A DNA stretch of 64,000 nucleotides. It comes from Nyssa sinensis. Lineage: Eukaryota > Streptophyta > Magnoliopsida > Cornales > Nyssaceae. A program made the translations under genes and the position numbers. This document shows positions 27,757 through 40,117 of this stretch, piece after piece. The notes under the pieces were generated by a model. The model saw nothing but the letters and a program-made list of their open reading frames with translations. It made no database searches and was not told the DNA's origin. Each line of letters begins with the position of its first letter. Positions within the stretch are counted from its first letter, which is position 1. The DNA lies in assembly GCA_008638375.1 (NCBI GenBank), contig CM018032.1:10379501-10443500 (forward strand), read 5' to 3'.

Positions 27757-29958
27757 TTATGACCCAATCCAACTGCAGCCAGGTTGCTTCATCACCCCAA
27801 ATCTCTTCATCAATTCCCTTGCATTAGCTGCTGCTTCCCATTGCCCCGCAGCTGCATAAATATTTGACAAAAGCACATGAATTGCAGGATTATTTAGTTC
27901 CGTTTGAAGAAGAAACCCGGCAACAATTCTTCCTAGCTTTACATTTCCATGAGCTGCACATGAACTGAACAGCGTCCACCAGACGCTGGAATCTACTTCA
28001 ATATGCTTATTGTTTACAAGTCTTTCTGCCTCATCAAGATAACCAGCTCGACCCAAAAGGTCGACAATGCAAGAAAATTGGTCTGCTCCAGGCTCCAAAC
28101 CATAATTATTTACCATCGAGTTGAAAATACAAATGCCATCATCAACTAATCCTGCATGGCTGCAAGCTGAAAGAACTGCAGTGAAAGTGGCCTGATCTGG
28201 TTCGATGCCACCTGAATTTTGCATTGCCTTGAAACAATTGACGGCTTCCTTTCCTTCTCCATGCTGTGCATAAGCAGAAATAAGGGAATTCCAAGAAATG
28301 GTGTCTTTGTTAATCATCGAATTGAACACTCTAATAGACCAATCTAAGACCCCACATTTTGCATACAATGTAATAAGGCCATTGCCAATAGATGTCTCTG
28401 GAAAAAAGCCAAATTTCATAATGTAGCCATGGACTTGTTTCCCGTGTCCCAAGGCTGAAATGCTAGCACATGCACTCAAAACAATGGTGAGTGTATGCAC
28501 ATTTGGCTTTAGTTCAGACATCAGCAGCTCAGTAAATTGCTCTAAGCACCCCTGTGGAAATCCATTTAACTGGAACCCAGAAATAATTGTATTCCAAGAG
28601 ATCAAATTTATGAGAGATGTCTCACAAAATATTTGATAGGCCTGCTCTATTTTACCATGCTTGGAAAATGCAGAAACCAATGCATTTGACACTTGGATTT
28701 TCAAGATATGGGCACTTTTTAATGCAATGGCTTTAATCATCTCAACAGTTACCAGCGAGTCTGAGCTTGCTAGAAGGCTTCCAATAGTAAACTCATCTGG
28801 TTCAATCCCTTCCCTCCGCATTTGGAGGTAATCTAAGATTGCTGCTCTACCAAAACTTCCTTGAGCGTAGCTTGTAATCATGGTGTTCCATGAGACAATA
28901 TCCTTCTCTTCCAATCTCTCGAAAACTGTTTGAGCTGCATATAAATCCGCACAATTAGAGTACATGGATATTGCGGAATTACTCACAGATGTAGAAGTTT
29001 CGAAACCCATCTTGATAGCTTGGGCATGTACTTGTTGGCCAACTCTTGCACGTGAACATGAAGTCATAACACTCACAAAAGTCAGTTCAGTAGGTCTCAG
29101 ACAAACTTCTAGCATCTCCCTGAACATAATGAAGGCCTCTTCATCTCTTCCAGTACTTACTAGACCAGATATCATTGCATTATAAGTAATCTCATCATGT
29201 ACTGTGGTTTCTGCTTCTTCAAATACTTCATATGCATCTATAACACTACCGCAGTTAAAATACATTGTGAGCTGAGCATTAGTGACAGAAGCTCTAACCA
29301 AAAACCCGGTTTTGATTACCAATGAATGCACCTGTCTCCCAAAATCCAGTAACTCTGGTGAGCACAAGCTCAAAACACTAGCAAAAGTGTAATTATCATG
29401 TCTTACGCCCAATGTATGCATTCTTCGAAACAAATTGAACGCAATCTCTGAATACCCATTTTCTGCACAGCCTGTGATTATTGCATTCCAGGCCGCAACA
29501 TTTCTATGAGGCATTTCATCGAATAACCGGCAAGCATAACCAACTTGCCCAAGTTTCACACATGCCGACAACAATGTCGTCCATGAGTAGATATCTGGGT
29601 TTTCAATCTCCCCGAAAACCCGTTTCACTGAAACCAAGTCTTCCGATTTTGCATAGTGGAAGAGCAGAGTGTTGGCAACATGAGGGTAGACCTTGAACCC
29701 TGCCCGAATGGCGTAGGCATGAAGTTGATTTCCAGCCGCAATGTCGCGGCGGTTGGCGCAGGCGGTGAGGATGGTGGAGAGGGTGTACTGATCTGGTCTG
29801 AGGTGATGGGAGGAGTGAATTTGGTGGAAGAGTTGGAGGGAATCCGAGTAATGGTGTGAGCGAGTGAGCTTTGCGAGGAGGCAGTTGAGTTTGATGAGTT
29901 GTTGAGTGGCATTTTCAGTTAAGGTTGTTATGCTGTCCTTGCAACATGGGACCTTCAT
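27757..29958 (-). CDS. PLS-class pentatricopeptide repeat protein, 733 aa
   Basis: Intronless minus-strand frame from ATG 29958 to a stop at 27757. PPR proteins bind organellar RNA in a sequence-specific way and guide editing, splicing or processing. Canonical P/L/S repeats run almost throughout, e.g. NPDIYSWTTLLSACVKLGQV (about 119-138), VAAWNAIITGCAENGY, IVSWNTMITSYAQ, LISWNTIISGFQLNGFPQGC and TISWNSLISAYAQHGEG (near 570-590). The C-terminus is an E-like region ending MKQPGCSWIGS, with no DYW domain. Length, repeat order and many phrases match Arabidopsis At3g49740 (737 aa), so I call it the likely orthologue; the match is from memory. The N-terminus has no obvious strong transit peptide. 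The gene is convergent with SQE and in the same orientation as the CNNM genes upstream. Confidence 0.95.
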   Translation of the reverse strand: MKVPCCKDSITTLTENATQQLIKLNCLLAKLTRSHHYSDSLQLFHQIHSSHHLRPDQYTLSTILTACANRRDIAAGNQLHAYAIRAGFKVYPHVANTLLFHYAKSEDLVSVKRVFGEIENPDIYSWTTLLSACVKLGQVGYACRLFDEMPHRNVAAWNAIITGCAENGYSEIAFNLFRRMHTLGVRHDNYTFASVLSLCSPELLDFGRQVHSLVIKTGFLVRASVTNAQLTMYFNCGSVIDAYEVFEEAETTVHDEITYNAMISGLVSTGRDEEAFIMFREMLEVCLRPTELTFVSVMTSCSRARVGQQVHAQAIKMGFETSTSVSNSAISMYSNCADLYAAQTVFERLEEKDIVSWNTMITSYAQGSFGRAAILDYLQMRREGIEPDEFTIGSLLASSDSLVTVEMIKAIALKSAHILKIQVSNALVSAFSKHGKIEQAYQIFCETSLINLISWNTIISGFQLNGFPQGCLEQFTELLMSELKPNVHTLTIVLSACASISALGHGKQVHGYIMKFGFFPETSIGNGLITLYAKCGVLDWSIRVFNSMINKDTISWNSLISAYAQHGEGKEAVNCFKAMQNSGGIEPDQATFTAVLSACSHAGLVDDGICIFNSMVNNYGLEPGADQFSCIVDLLGRAGYLDEAERLVNNKHIEVDSSVWWTLFSSCAAHGNVKLGRIVAGFLLQTELNNPAIHVLLSNIYAAAGQWEAAANARELMKRFGVMKQPGCSWIGS

Positions 29959-31863
29959 CAGTCATGCTGCTACCACAACAAAACAATGAACTGCATAAAA
30001 TCCCGTGTGTTCAGCATTTTTTCTCTTACAAGATTACCCTCGCAACCATAACTCATTTTATTCTATTCAGCCCTAAATACAAAGCCCTTTGTAGTATTGT
30101 ACTATAAAGGCATGTCATAAATTATTGAGATAATTGGACCACATCTTTTCTCATATTTGGCAATTACACGAATATTGTTAATAGTTTTTTATATTACACT
30201 GACATTTTATATTAAAATTGTTAAAACATAGTCGTTAACAGAAAATATGAACTTACTATTTTATTCTTATGAATAATTATACTAATATTTTCTGTGATAT
30301 CTTATAATTACAGAAACTTTTCTAATATTCTTTGTAAAAATAATAGAGGTTAATATAATATACAATGGTATCTTAGTTATATAAAAAAATTTGATTGAAA
30401 CACTTACACCACCAACTAAGAATTTTGTATAGAGAGAGAATCTGTATATTATTAGTATAATAGAAAGAAGGTCAATATAATTTCAGAAAATATATGAGAA
30501 GTCCATGAATTGTCTAATAATTCGAAAGAAAGAAGTATAATTATTCCAAAATTCTATTCGGGTGATAAGATCTTATGCATGTCAGATTTTGTCAAAGGCT
30601 TGTAAAACATATTTATGTCACGTGTATGTATATGTATATATATACACACACACACACAGAGACACATATGCATAGAGTGAAATATTTGTTTTATCTGTTG
30701 TATGTTGACCTCCTCACCCATTTATTCATTGTTTTGTTAATGGGCAAACAGGAAAAGGAATTATAAAATCCCTTGTTAAAATGGGACCTTTTAGAGTGTT
30801 TATACAAAGGTGACACTGGAGAATAATTTCAATCATATGCTTCCCCTTCCCTCGTATTCATAGTTGGTAGTTTCTTCCTGAAGGTGAGGATGTTGCTTCA
30901 TTTACTGGACAAATATTAAGTGGTGTCCTCTTTGAGACCATCTTCTTTGGATGAAGTAATTAAAAGAAATATCAAGCTTTATTTCACCTTGTCCCAAACT
31001 ACTGGAGCAAGTTAGAAAGGAGCACATAATCATTGTTTTATTTGTATTACATAATTAGATGATATGCCTATTTTTTTGGGATACGAAGACAAGTCTCCTC
31101 TGTCTGTCTTCCACAACTTCAAGATCTATACATTTATCATTTTATTGGATAGGACTAAGGGACAGACCCCGGACATGTACACTGAATCCATGACACACAT
31201 ATCATTTAAATCACGGAGGACGTAGGAGCGGGGATTTGAACCTATACCAAATATTTGAACTTGATACGACAGACACTTAAAACTCATCCTTCCAACAACT
31301 GCGTCACTATGCATGAGGTACATGCTTGTTTTGTTATGTTCAGTTGGGACATTCACTATTATTTAAAAAGAAAGCATATGATTCTATAATATGAAAACTA
31401 GATTCTCTTGGGTTCAATGGAAGTTTAGAAGGTCCTATGTAGAATGAAAATGTTTAAGACCCATCTGATGATAACTCTTAAAATCACAAGTCCAGGGTAA
31501 GATAGAAGTGGGTATTGCAATAGCCAATAGGCACAATTGAAGATATCTTAAATGGTGGATACAATCAAGAGGGTAGGGGAAGAGTCCCATTCTTCAGGCA
31601 TAAATTCCATGGTAAAAATAATATTCATAGCCTTTGTCTGCATTCAGCATTTTGTAGATTCATAAACAGACTGATATTACTACCAAAAAAGAGCAATCCA
31701 TTCATCATGTTCTTATAATCAGTGAACTTTATGGATTTTGAGCTGTGATGTCAGTGTACTTTCAAAATCTCTATGCTTTCAACCTATTATCCTTGGTTCT
31801 TGGATCCCAATAAAATTTTCTTGTGTAATAAATAGTCTATATATAACTGAAGTATTCTTGGAA
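29959..31863. other. Intergenic region between the PPR gene and CNNM copy A
   Basis: Holds the PPR promoter/5'UTR (near 29959-30110) and CNNM 3'UTR (to 31863). No other gene seen. A probable MITE lies at 30128-30550 and a (TA)n(CA)n microsatellite at about 30630-30660. The block 31100-31340 contains phrases like GGGGATTTGAACC that recall tRNA-derived SINEs, but no structure could be built. Confidence 0.5.
30128..30550. mobile_element. Probable MITE, GGATAATTACAC-type ends
   Basis: Left end GAGATAATTGGACC then CATATTTGGCAATTACACGA; right end inverted GGAATAATTATACT then TTATTAGACAATTCATGGAC. The spacing of the two conserved blocks matches the elements at 16853 and 38119. No coding capacity. 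Ends are diverged. Confidence 0.45.
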
Positions 31864-34800
31864 TCAGAAGAAATTTGACTGTGAATGCTCATCACAATGA
31901 TCTGTCCCATCATAGATCTCCTCCTGCATAAAATAAATCAATGCAACAAAGGCATAAATTATGAGAGAATAATGAAAGAAGATGCATACTAGAAATAAGT
32001 CTTCATACTTTTAGCAGCTCTTCAATTACATCTTGCATAGTTATTATGCCAATGACTTCCCCTTCCTTGGTGAGTGTTGAAAGTAAGTTGTCATCCATAT
32101 GAAGGACCTCAGGGTGAATTTCATCTGCCCACCTCCTGCTCTTTGAGGCTTCTCTGCTTGAAATCTTTGCGCTTCTAGGTGAAATCTTCAACTTTGCGAG
32201 CAATCTCTTGCTCTTTAATCTTTTCTTTGGGGGATGCCTTTCACTGTGAATGTCCACTCTCATTTCTCTCATTGAATCTACATTTTACATAATTAATGAA
32301 ACCAGATACCAAAAATATTGAAATTATATAAACTACAAATAGAGTATACAGGGTAGTCTACAAAATGAAGTTAGTTCTTACCATTGGCTACATATTTGCT
32401 GGCTGGCTGCTCCATTTTATTGTGCTGTGTCACAACAACAGCCATATGGCTGAGACCTTTCTGAAACTCATTGAGTATGTCATACAAGGGCATTGTCTCC
32501 GAAAATCTAACACAAGGCCCATGAACAAACATTAGTCATTAGTCAATATCTTTCATAATGTACATAATTACTGTAGTTATCAGACAACAATTACTATAGT
32601 AAGGATGTGTACATCTAACCCTCTCCAAACACTACAATGGCAGCAACCTCGTGCACTAGGCTAGCCCTTTTATCAGACAAAATATATTAAAGACATGAAG
32701 AGAGATAACATAACCAGCTTATGATAATCAAACTAAAATTTTAAGTCTTGTGTTGGATTCTCATCTCACAAACAATCCAGATGTTTAAGACAGCAGAATC
32801 ATAAAGTGAGAAAGAACAGTACTGTTCCTTTGTTCATAGAGAATTCAATATTGTTTATATGATTGGTGGTGTTATTTGGAGCATGTACAACTGTGATATT
32901 TCATTGGACGGGTCATTATACCTTGGAATTTGGCGAATTGTGATATTCTTTACAGGTACCTCATCTGTTGGATGGATGGTCAATAAATTCTTCACCTACA
33001 ATTTACAAGAAAATAAGAGAAAGAACTTAATGCCAAGATGTTTGCAGTGAGAATTATAATATCTGTAAATGTCTTCTGGGATGATAAAGAAACACAAAAT
33101 ATAAAGAACATAATTAGGAAATAAAAAGTTAGCAACAGTAAAGGGTACACATAATCTTCAAACATTTAGGATGTTTGTTCCTGAAATGAATCTCATTTTC
33201 CACCGATTTCTATAGTTGGTGAAGATAAATGAAATGAACCAGACAAACTCATCCCAAAAATATAGTCCAATTAACTTGTGCAAACTAATTCAAACAACTT
33301 ATAAACCTATATGCTATAGAGTCCAGATGAGTTCTAGACACACTAATCTGCAACCATTTTATAGTGAAGCTAATATCAAATCATATGGCATCTTAAAGGA
33401 CTTGGGATTCCACCAAAACATAGAGAAACCTTACATGAGTTCACAGGAAGCATATGTGGAAGGGGGAAGCTAAGGTAACTCATTTTAGCAGTATAGCTAA
33501 TACAGAATGGAAAAGTGGTTAATTAACATATTTGTCAAGTTAAAACAACTGCATTTGTATAACAAACAGAAACAAGAACCAAAGTTACTTTTTGAAATGT
33601 GATCAGTAAATCAATAAGAAATTACCAGAATAAGTCCAATAATGTTTCTTGGTTGCCCATGGTAAACTGGCACTCTGCTATTTCCCTTCGCGAAGATCAA
33701 ATTTATCAACTTCCTGTGTAGCTATAAATATTTAAACTCTGAGATGAATGGTAGGAAACATGATTCTGTTTACATTTGAGAAGTTACATCATACCTGTCA
33801 AGTTTGGCATCGATATCAATGGCAAAAGTTTCTGATATAGGAGTCATTGAATCCCTTGCAGTTTTCTCAGTGAGCTCAAGTGCTCCTGCGATGATTGTTG
33901 TCTCCTCACGGGACAGTTCTCCACCTTTGCCAGACTGCAAAAAATTTCAATGATCCATCCAATAGGAACTCTTTGACATTGAAAAGAAAATAAATACTAC
34001 CTCTATACTGTGCAGATCAACTAATGTTTTCAACTCAGCTCGATGAAAAAGAGAATCACGTCCCTTTCCCAACAAAAAGTCCAATAACTGGCAAGACAAA
34101 CAATGATAATCAAGAATCTAATTCTGTGAAAACTGTACATATGGCGATATATACTATATTGATCAAGTAATAAAAACGTTAAATAAAAATTCATATCAAT
34201 AGTTTTGATCCAGCAAACTTCACCTTGCTTAATGGATATGCCAGAGGAAAGCAAATCCAAACAAGAAAGTGGACAATTGGAGCCAAAGTTGCACCAAACA
34301 CCAAACGATATTGGGAACAAACAGAATGGGGTAATATCTGTATATGAAAGTCCAGGTACTCATTACAATAAAACATATACACTAAAACAGTGAAGAATAT
34401 AAAAAGCAAATGGCAACTTTCTTTACTTCCTAAATCTAGGAGCTTCCACGCCAATAAACTAAAAAGAATTGGTAAAAAGATAAGGGTAATGCTATTGTAA
34501 GCTCGAGCTTATACGAGATAGGGTATCTTAACCATTAAATAGTCTATTGAGTTTTTATTTATCCCGATTACTTCAACTCTAGTTATTGAGCTATCCAATA
34601 ATTAAAACACCCTACCTCATATAAGCTCGAGTTTATGGTAACATTACCCCAATGATAATACAACCATTAATCCTAGCTCTGGTGTTACATATGAACATTA
34701 TCCAGATAGAAAACTGACCTTAGCGAACAAAAGTATCAATGTCACTGAGGTAAGAATAGCAATCCAAGCTGGAACCAAACTATAAAGAAAAATGGGAAGT

Positions 34801-37022
34801 GCCTGAAAAAAAACTGCTCATGTTAAAGTACTCTGTCATGCTACATGCTGCCATTAATAGTTTTAAAAAATTCCCTAGTAGCATTTACCTCCATAGCAGC
34901 ACCATTGAAAATTAAAAGGCTGCATAGCAATAGATGTCGTCTCTTCACAAGAGGCAAAATTTTCACTGTTATGACAAAGTAAAAGCTGTAAATAGTTGCA
35001 TCAAAACTGCTGAATCACTCTATGAAGTTGCCAATCGTGCAATAGCATAAATACTTATGAAATAGTTGTAATTTGAAGGCAACACACACAATACTCAAGG
35101 GCAGGAAAAATATTTAAAGGGGGCTAAAAAAAATTTTGGGAGATTTTTTATGAAATTTTTTTTTTTCAAATTGAAAAAAAAAATTACATACAAAATTTTT
35201 TTTTTCTCAAAGATGAAGATGACAAGGAAAGAAATAACGAGTTTGTATTTCTTTTTCTTTCTTAGCTACCAAACAAAGTTAAATGATAAAATTCCAGCAA
35301 AAAACATGAAAATCTATCACATAATTGACAATAGAAATTTTCTTGATAATTGAAGAAAATTTTAGTAAGAAAACATCAAAATTCATCAAATATATGACAA
35401 AGAAAATTTTCATAAGCAAGACAAACAAAAATTAAAGGAGAAAATTTTGAAGCAAACGTCAATACTCATCAAACTTTAATGGTTAAACTTTAGAAAATAA
35501 GATAACTAAAGGACTGGGCTAAAATTTTGAAATGAGAAAGATAGAAATGATAGAACTAAGATGAAAATTTTGGATTAAAAAATAATAAAAATGATAGGTA
35601 AAAATTAGATTGAACCAAAATTTTAAGATGGGTTAACTTGAAATTTGGCCAAAACTATACATGGATAATTTTTATTTCTCATTTTTTGGGATGGGTTATA
35701 GCCCACCCTAGCCCCTTCATGTCTCTCCCCTTGACAATACTTATATATCCTTGATTTTACTAGTTGGCATTAATACCCGAGAGTCCATCATGTCCTTTTA
35801 ATGTTGATTACACACACATGTGCTTGTGTGTGTGTGTGTATATATTCAACATATGGATGTCTATTACTCTAAGTTCAAATCAATGTAACAGTGCTTCATA
35901 ACAACCAACTAGGACAAGCTCAACTAATATTTGCTGCCATGCAACTATATGGAATGTCAAGTCTTGCATTAAGTTAGAGGAATTAAGAGTTTTTCCATTT
36001 CATTTGAAATAGAGAAAGTTTATTTTTTTACAAACTCAACTCGATCACAAGTGGGACCCACTACATTGTGAGAGAAATAGGAGTGCAACTTAGGTAGGCC
36101 GGGTTTAAGCTGAGTTATGTCCAAGCTCAGTCTAAGTTCTAAAATGGTCAATCCAAGTCCAGTTTGAATCCAAACCTGAGCTTGAAATAAGAGAATTGAG
36201 ATAAAAATTTTGAGTTAGATTGAAATGTTGGGTGAGCTAATTTATAAAATGCCAGAATTTTACTAACAAATTTTTTTTTGATCAAATTTTGAAGAGGACA
36301 ACAATCCATCCTAGCCACCCCCGCTCCATCCTTATTTCTAGTTTCTATCATTCTGTCCACTTGTCTCTTTCACATAATGCATTTTTTGACTTAAATTAAC
36401 AAGAAGGACATTTATTTTTCGTGATTTTCACTCTCCTAGCATTAGCTTCCACAAATCTTTTCAAGAGCCATATTATATGTTCAATATGAATTCTACTTCT
36501 ATTGCTATTTCTCGTAAAGAAATCGGATTCTATATATTGAGTGGAAAGGACGGGAAATCTCACATTGGAAGGAAAAACAAATTGTCATGAAAGATTCAGA
36601 TGCAAATTCAACCACCTCTGTTTCATGTAGACACTCCTAATCAAATCATTTTTACATATATGAGACATAGTTTATGGGGAAAAACTGCTTTCATTAAACA
36701 ACCCTTGATTTCTAATTAATAACACACACACACACACATGCAGAGGATAGAGAATTCAAAGTACATTGTGAAGAATGAAACTAAGAGGAAAAGGAAAAGA
36801 GAAGTTACTGGCATAGAGACGGTCCTTGGGAGTTCCAGAGTTGGCAAGAACTTCAAGATCAACAAGGCTGATTGACATGAAGCACAATGTGAGTCCAGAC
36901 ATCACTCCGGCGAACAACACTAACGAAGCGATTATTATGATGTCAGTGAAGAACTGCCATTCACCCCATTTATAGTACAATCTTTCGTGATAACTGTTGG
37001 TATAGTCCTCTCTAGTTGCCAT
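31864..37022 (-). CDS. CNNM/CorC-type DUF21 + CBS membrane protein, copy A, 443 aa
   Basis: Minus-strand gene of 11 exons: 37022-36809, 34965-34889, 34802-34719, 34337-34224, 34087-34001, 33934-33795, 33713-33626, 32995-32922, 32506-32382, 32277-32009, 31923-31864; all borders GT-AG. Relatives (human CNNM, bacterial CorC, plant DUF21/CBS proteins such as At2g14520) are linked to Mg2+ transport. The DUF21 transmembrane domain spans residues ~20-190, starting FFTDIIIIASLVLFAGVMSG; two CBS motifs follow (RVPVYHGQPRNIIGLILV near 239-256; GEVIGIITMQDVIEELLK near 407-424) around a basic linker; the end is acidic. Unusual: the GE of the family motif FGEIIPQ is AK here (124-125), and TLGLMSMSL is TLCFMSISL. 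Reading frame and splice sites are otherwise intact, so it may be expressed. Tandem duplicate of 48364-53144. Confidence 0.92.
34484..34649. mobile_element. MITE in intron 3 of CNNM copy A
   Basis: A 166-bp hairpin-forming element. Left end GGGTAATGCTATTGTAAGCT and inverted right end GGGTAATGTTACCATAAACT; the match continues CGAGCTTATA(C/T)GAG(A/G)TAGGGT, so the inverted repeats are about 41 bp with few mismatches. Non-coding. It is absent from the same intron of copy B, so it arrived after the duplication. Confidence 0.85.
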
Positions 37023-38118
37023 TACAATTAAAGGGGATGGTTTCTAGCGAGTAATTAACTCCATGAACTGGAATATTTGAACTTGATTGTCTTTGTGTTT
37101 TGGGTTCAACGTGTCCAATGTACTTCACTTTTCTTTTGCATGATTTGCTGCTGCTAATAAAAGAAAGAAACCCAGAGAGAGATGTGTCTGAGATTTCGAA
37201 AGCGTGAGGCAAAGCAAGAGGGTTCAACGACGGAGACTTCGTAGCAGCATGTAGCAAGAGGTTGGCAAAAGAAGAGAAGTTGCCGACTAGGACCGTCCGA
37301 CTTATCACACGTGGCAAATGAGTTGTCATTTTGTTTCGTGGTACACGACAGTATTTTACGTTGCTGGACAGACTTCGTGGATTGTTGTGGTGGCTGTTTG
37401 CTTGTGGGCCCACCAAGACTTGAGACCCAGAGGATGGAGATTAAGCTCACTCCCAGTCTAACCATTTGATCATCATTCTTAAGATTTTTTACCACTATCA
37501 TCATTGCAGGGGCACTCTGCTTGTGGGACATTAGAGTCTTTGAAAATAATTTATTGAACTTTGATTTGATAAATAAACAATAAAATCACGAATGAGCAAC
37601 CAATGGCGAAAACCATGTATTATTTTAAAAAAGAAATTCAAAGAAGCTTTTATTATATGAGGGGGTGAGGAGATTTAATTAAACTCACGTTAATTATATA
37701 AGGATAATTCTTAATTTTAAATTTGATAGGATGAATTCTTTCTCATTCATATAAGATGTTTTAATCGTAATTTGTCACATATATAATATGCATGTACTTT
37801 TTAATTTTTTAATTTTTAGTTAAAATTAAATAATCATATGATGTGCATGTAATTATATATATGACACATTAAAATTGTGATACGTATGTGAATAGAAAGA
37901 GATTTTACTTACCTTATTATATAAAGAATAGATACTTGCATTATTCAGAATAAGACCTCGACCCTTCAAAGAATATTCTTTGTAAAAGTTTCTGACCACA
38001 TTGATTTTTTGTCACAAAAGATAAAAAATTAAAATGTACTTGATAACATTTCTTAAAAAAAAAATTAATTTTAAAGTTTTTTTATTCCTGTTAATTTTTT
38101 TTTCAAAGATAAAATAAA
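37023..38118. other. Upstream region of CNNM copy A
   Basis: Contains the probable 5'UTR and promoter. The segment 37178-37252 (CAAAGCAAGAGGG ... GTAGCAGCATGT) matches 53430-53510 upstream of copy B, so the duplication includes upstream DNA. Beyond 37540 it is AT-rich without any gene. Confidence 0.6.
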
Positions 38119-38597
38119 AAGTAAATTACACTGATTTTTTTTGAAATTTTTGATAATTACACTAACCTCTTTTTTTTTTACCTGATAATATATAGAGATT
38201 CTCTTCTAACCAACTTCTTTTTCAAAATGACAAAACTATCCCTTTTCTTTTTTATTTTAAAATTTTGACCTTTTTTTTCATTTTTCAATAAATATGGATA
38301 AAAATCTTAAATTTATTTTTATTTAAAATAAAAATAAGTTATTTATCTTAAATTTATTTTTAAATAAAAAAATAAAAAATCTTTAAAAAGTGTAAGAAAA
38401 AATTGGTCAAAATTAAAAATATGTAAAAATAAATATATAAAATAACAGTTTTGTCATTTTGAAGGAAAAAAAATAATTAGAAGGGAGCATTTGTATATTG
38501 TCAGGTAAAGTATGGGATATCAATATAGTTTTAGAAACCTTTGAAGGGGTTAGTGTAAATGTCAGAAACATCAAAGAAAGTCAGTGTAATTTATCCT
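38119..38597. mobile_element. MITE with TAAATTACACTGA inverted ends
   Basis: About 479 bp. Left end AGTAAATTACACTGATTTTT then GATAATTACACTAACCTC; inverted right end GGATAAATTACACTGACTTT then GACATTTACACTAACCCC. The two-block inverted repeats are about 60 bp. Interior AT-rich, no ORF. Closely resembles the terminal design of the Pack-MULE-like element at 54354. Confidence 0.7.
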
Positions 38598-38610
38598 CAA
38601 ATAAATTTAA

Positions 38611-38654
<44 letters not shown>
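38611..38654. repeat. (CT)n(AT)n compound microsatellite
   Basis: Ten CT units followed by about 12 AT units, directly beside the MITE end. A similar compound tract sits inside the 54354 element. Confidence 0.9.
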
Positions 38655-39905
38655 GCCCACAATGGAAAAATGACCAGAATGTCTTTAGGGGCATAATAAC
38701 CAAAAATGTCTTGCGTGAGCATGACGACTGAAATTGCAAAATGTGAAATTATTAAAAGATTCATAAATGTGACATATTATAGTTACCTTTTTTTTTTTGG
38801 GTAAATAAGATTTATTCAACGAAGGGGCACACCCCTTGTTAGAAATATAATTATCTAACCAGGATTGGTGATGTACGAAAGCAAACAAGAAAATGAATTT
38901 AAAATCACACGCACATACAATAACATAAAGATTTACGTGATTCACTCTAGAATAGGATTACATTTACGATCGTTGCTGCGATTTCACTATATTTTCAAAG
39001 CGTTACAAATATACAGAATTAAGACAACAGGTAAATAATGTGATATATCAAAAATATTCTCAAAACAATTTTAAAAAGATATATTAAAAATTTTCTAAAA
39101 TAAAATTTTTTAATCCAAAAAGTTCATAATACAGTTTTTTTTATCTAAAAAATTCAAATAAGAAACTTTTAATACAAAAAATTTTAATTGTTAATTTTTA
39201 TCTTAACACCATTAAAAAATATCACTGATTATATTAAAATAGTTTTCAAGATACATTTTAGAAAAAAATACTAAAAATATATAAAATAAATTCTTCAATC
39301 CAAAAAAATCATTGCATTTTATTAAGTAAGAATTTCATTTTTAGGCCTTCTAGGTAAATAAAAAATGTTATATTTTTTTTGGACTGAAAATTTTATTTTA
39401 TGAACTATTTAGTATATTTTTTAAATGTATCTTGAAAGTATTTTTAGTTTAATTAATAATATTTTTTTAAATTAATTAGTATAAAATCTCTTAAAATAAG
39501 TTTATAAAAATTAAGGTCTAAAAATAAATACTTTAACCTCAAAAATTTCCAAATTCTTAAACTAAATGGTCCTAATATTATGAGGTGGCATCATCATTTC
39601 ATTCCTCGAAACAAATTTATCCCTTTTAACTCAGAATTCTCTAATAAAAAACTCGGATAACTCAATCGTCTTGTGTGAAAGGGGCATTACAATGGCTGCG
39701 ATCTGGTTTGGGAAGAGAGTTGGCCGGCGAGTGGACTATGGCCATGAGCGTTACTCTGGCGAGCAATACTAGTCGTGTCCGGCGAGGCCGTAAGGCAGAC
39801 GATGAACGGGACAGTGGTGAATTGAACCCCATGCGTTGAATTTGGTGTTTTTTTTGGTGGTAGTGGTGAACTAAATTGATTTCCTCATATTGTTGCTCTA
39901 GATTG
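38655..39905. other. Intergenic DNA left of copia element 2
   Basis: Mostly AT-rich without genes. A GC-richer block at 39690-39840 carries a 17-codon ORF starting MAAIWFGKRVGRRVDYGHER; it may be an old gene fragment that copia 2 interrupted, since GC-richer DNA resumes at about 44760-44990, but I cannot identify it. Confidence 0.4.
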
Positions 39906-40117
39906 TGATAAAAAACAGAGGAAAGAGGAGAGAGAGAACTAATTCACCAATTCATTATTCCATTCCTTCATGATTACAACCTATTGGCTATCTATATATA
40001 TGAAAGACTAACTAACTGACTATTATACAGTTGTGCAGAGAACTAACTCTAACTGACTTTAGTTATATCTGACATTAACTCTAATTGATTTAGTTACAGT
40101 TAACTACATCTTTAACA
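39906..40117 (-). repeat. 3' LTR of copia element 2
   Basis: 212 bp, plus-strand ends TGATAAAAAACAGAGG and CTACATCTTTAACA; near-identical to 44535-44749. Confidence 0.92.

Noticed and set aside
29481..29912. Several ORFs overlapping the 5' part of the PPR gene
   Set aside because: Shadows of the 733-aa PPR frame.
31100..31340. Possible tRNA-derived SINE
   Set aside because: Phrases such as GGATTTGAACC recall a tRNA B box, but no A box at proper spacing, no tail and no target duplication were found.
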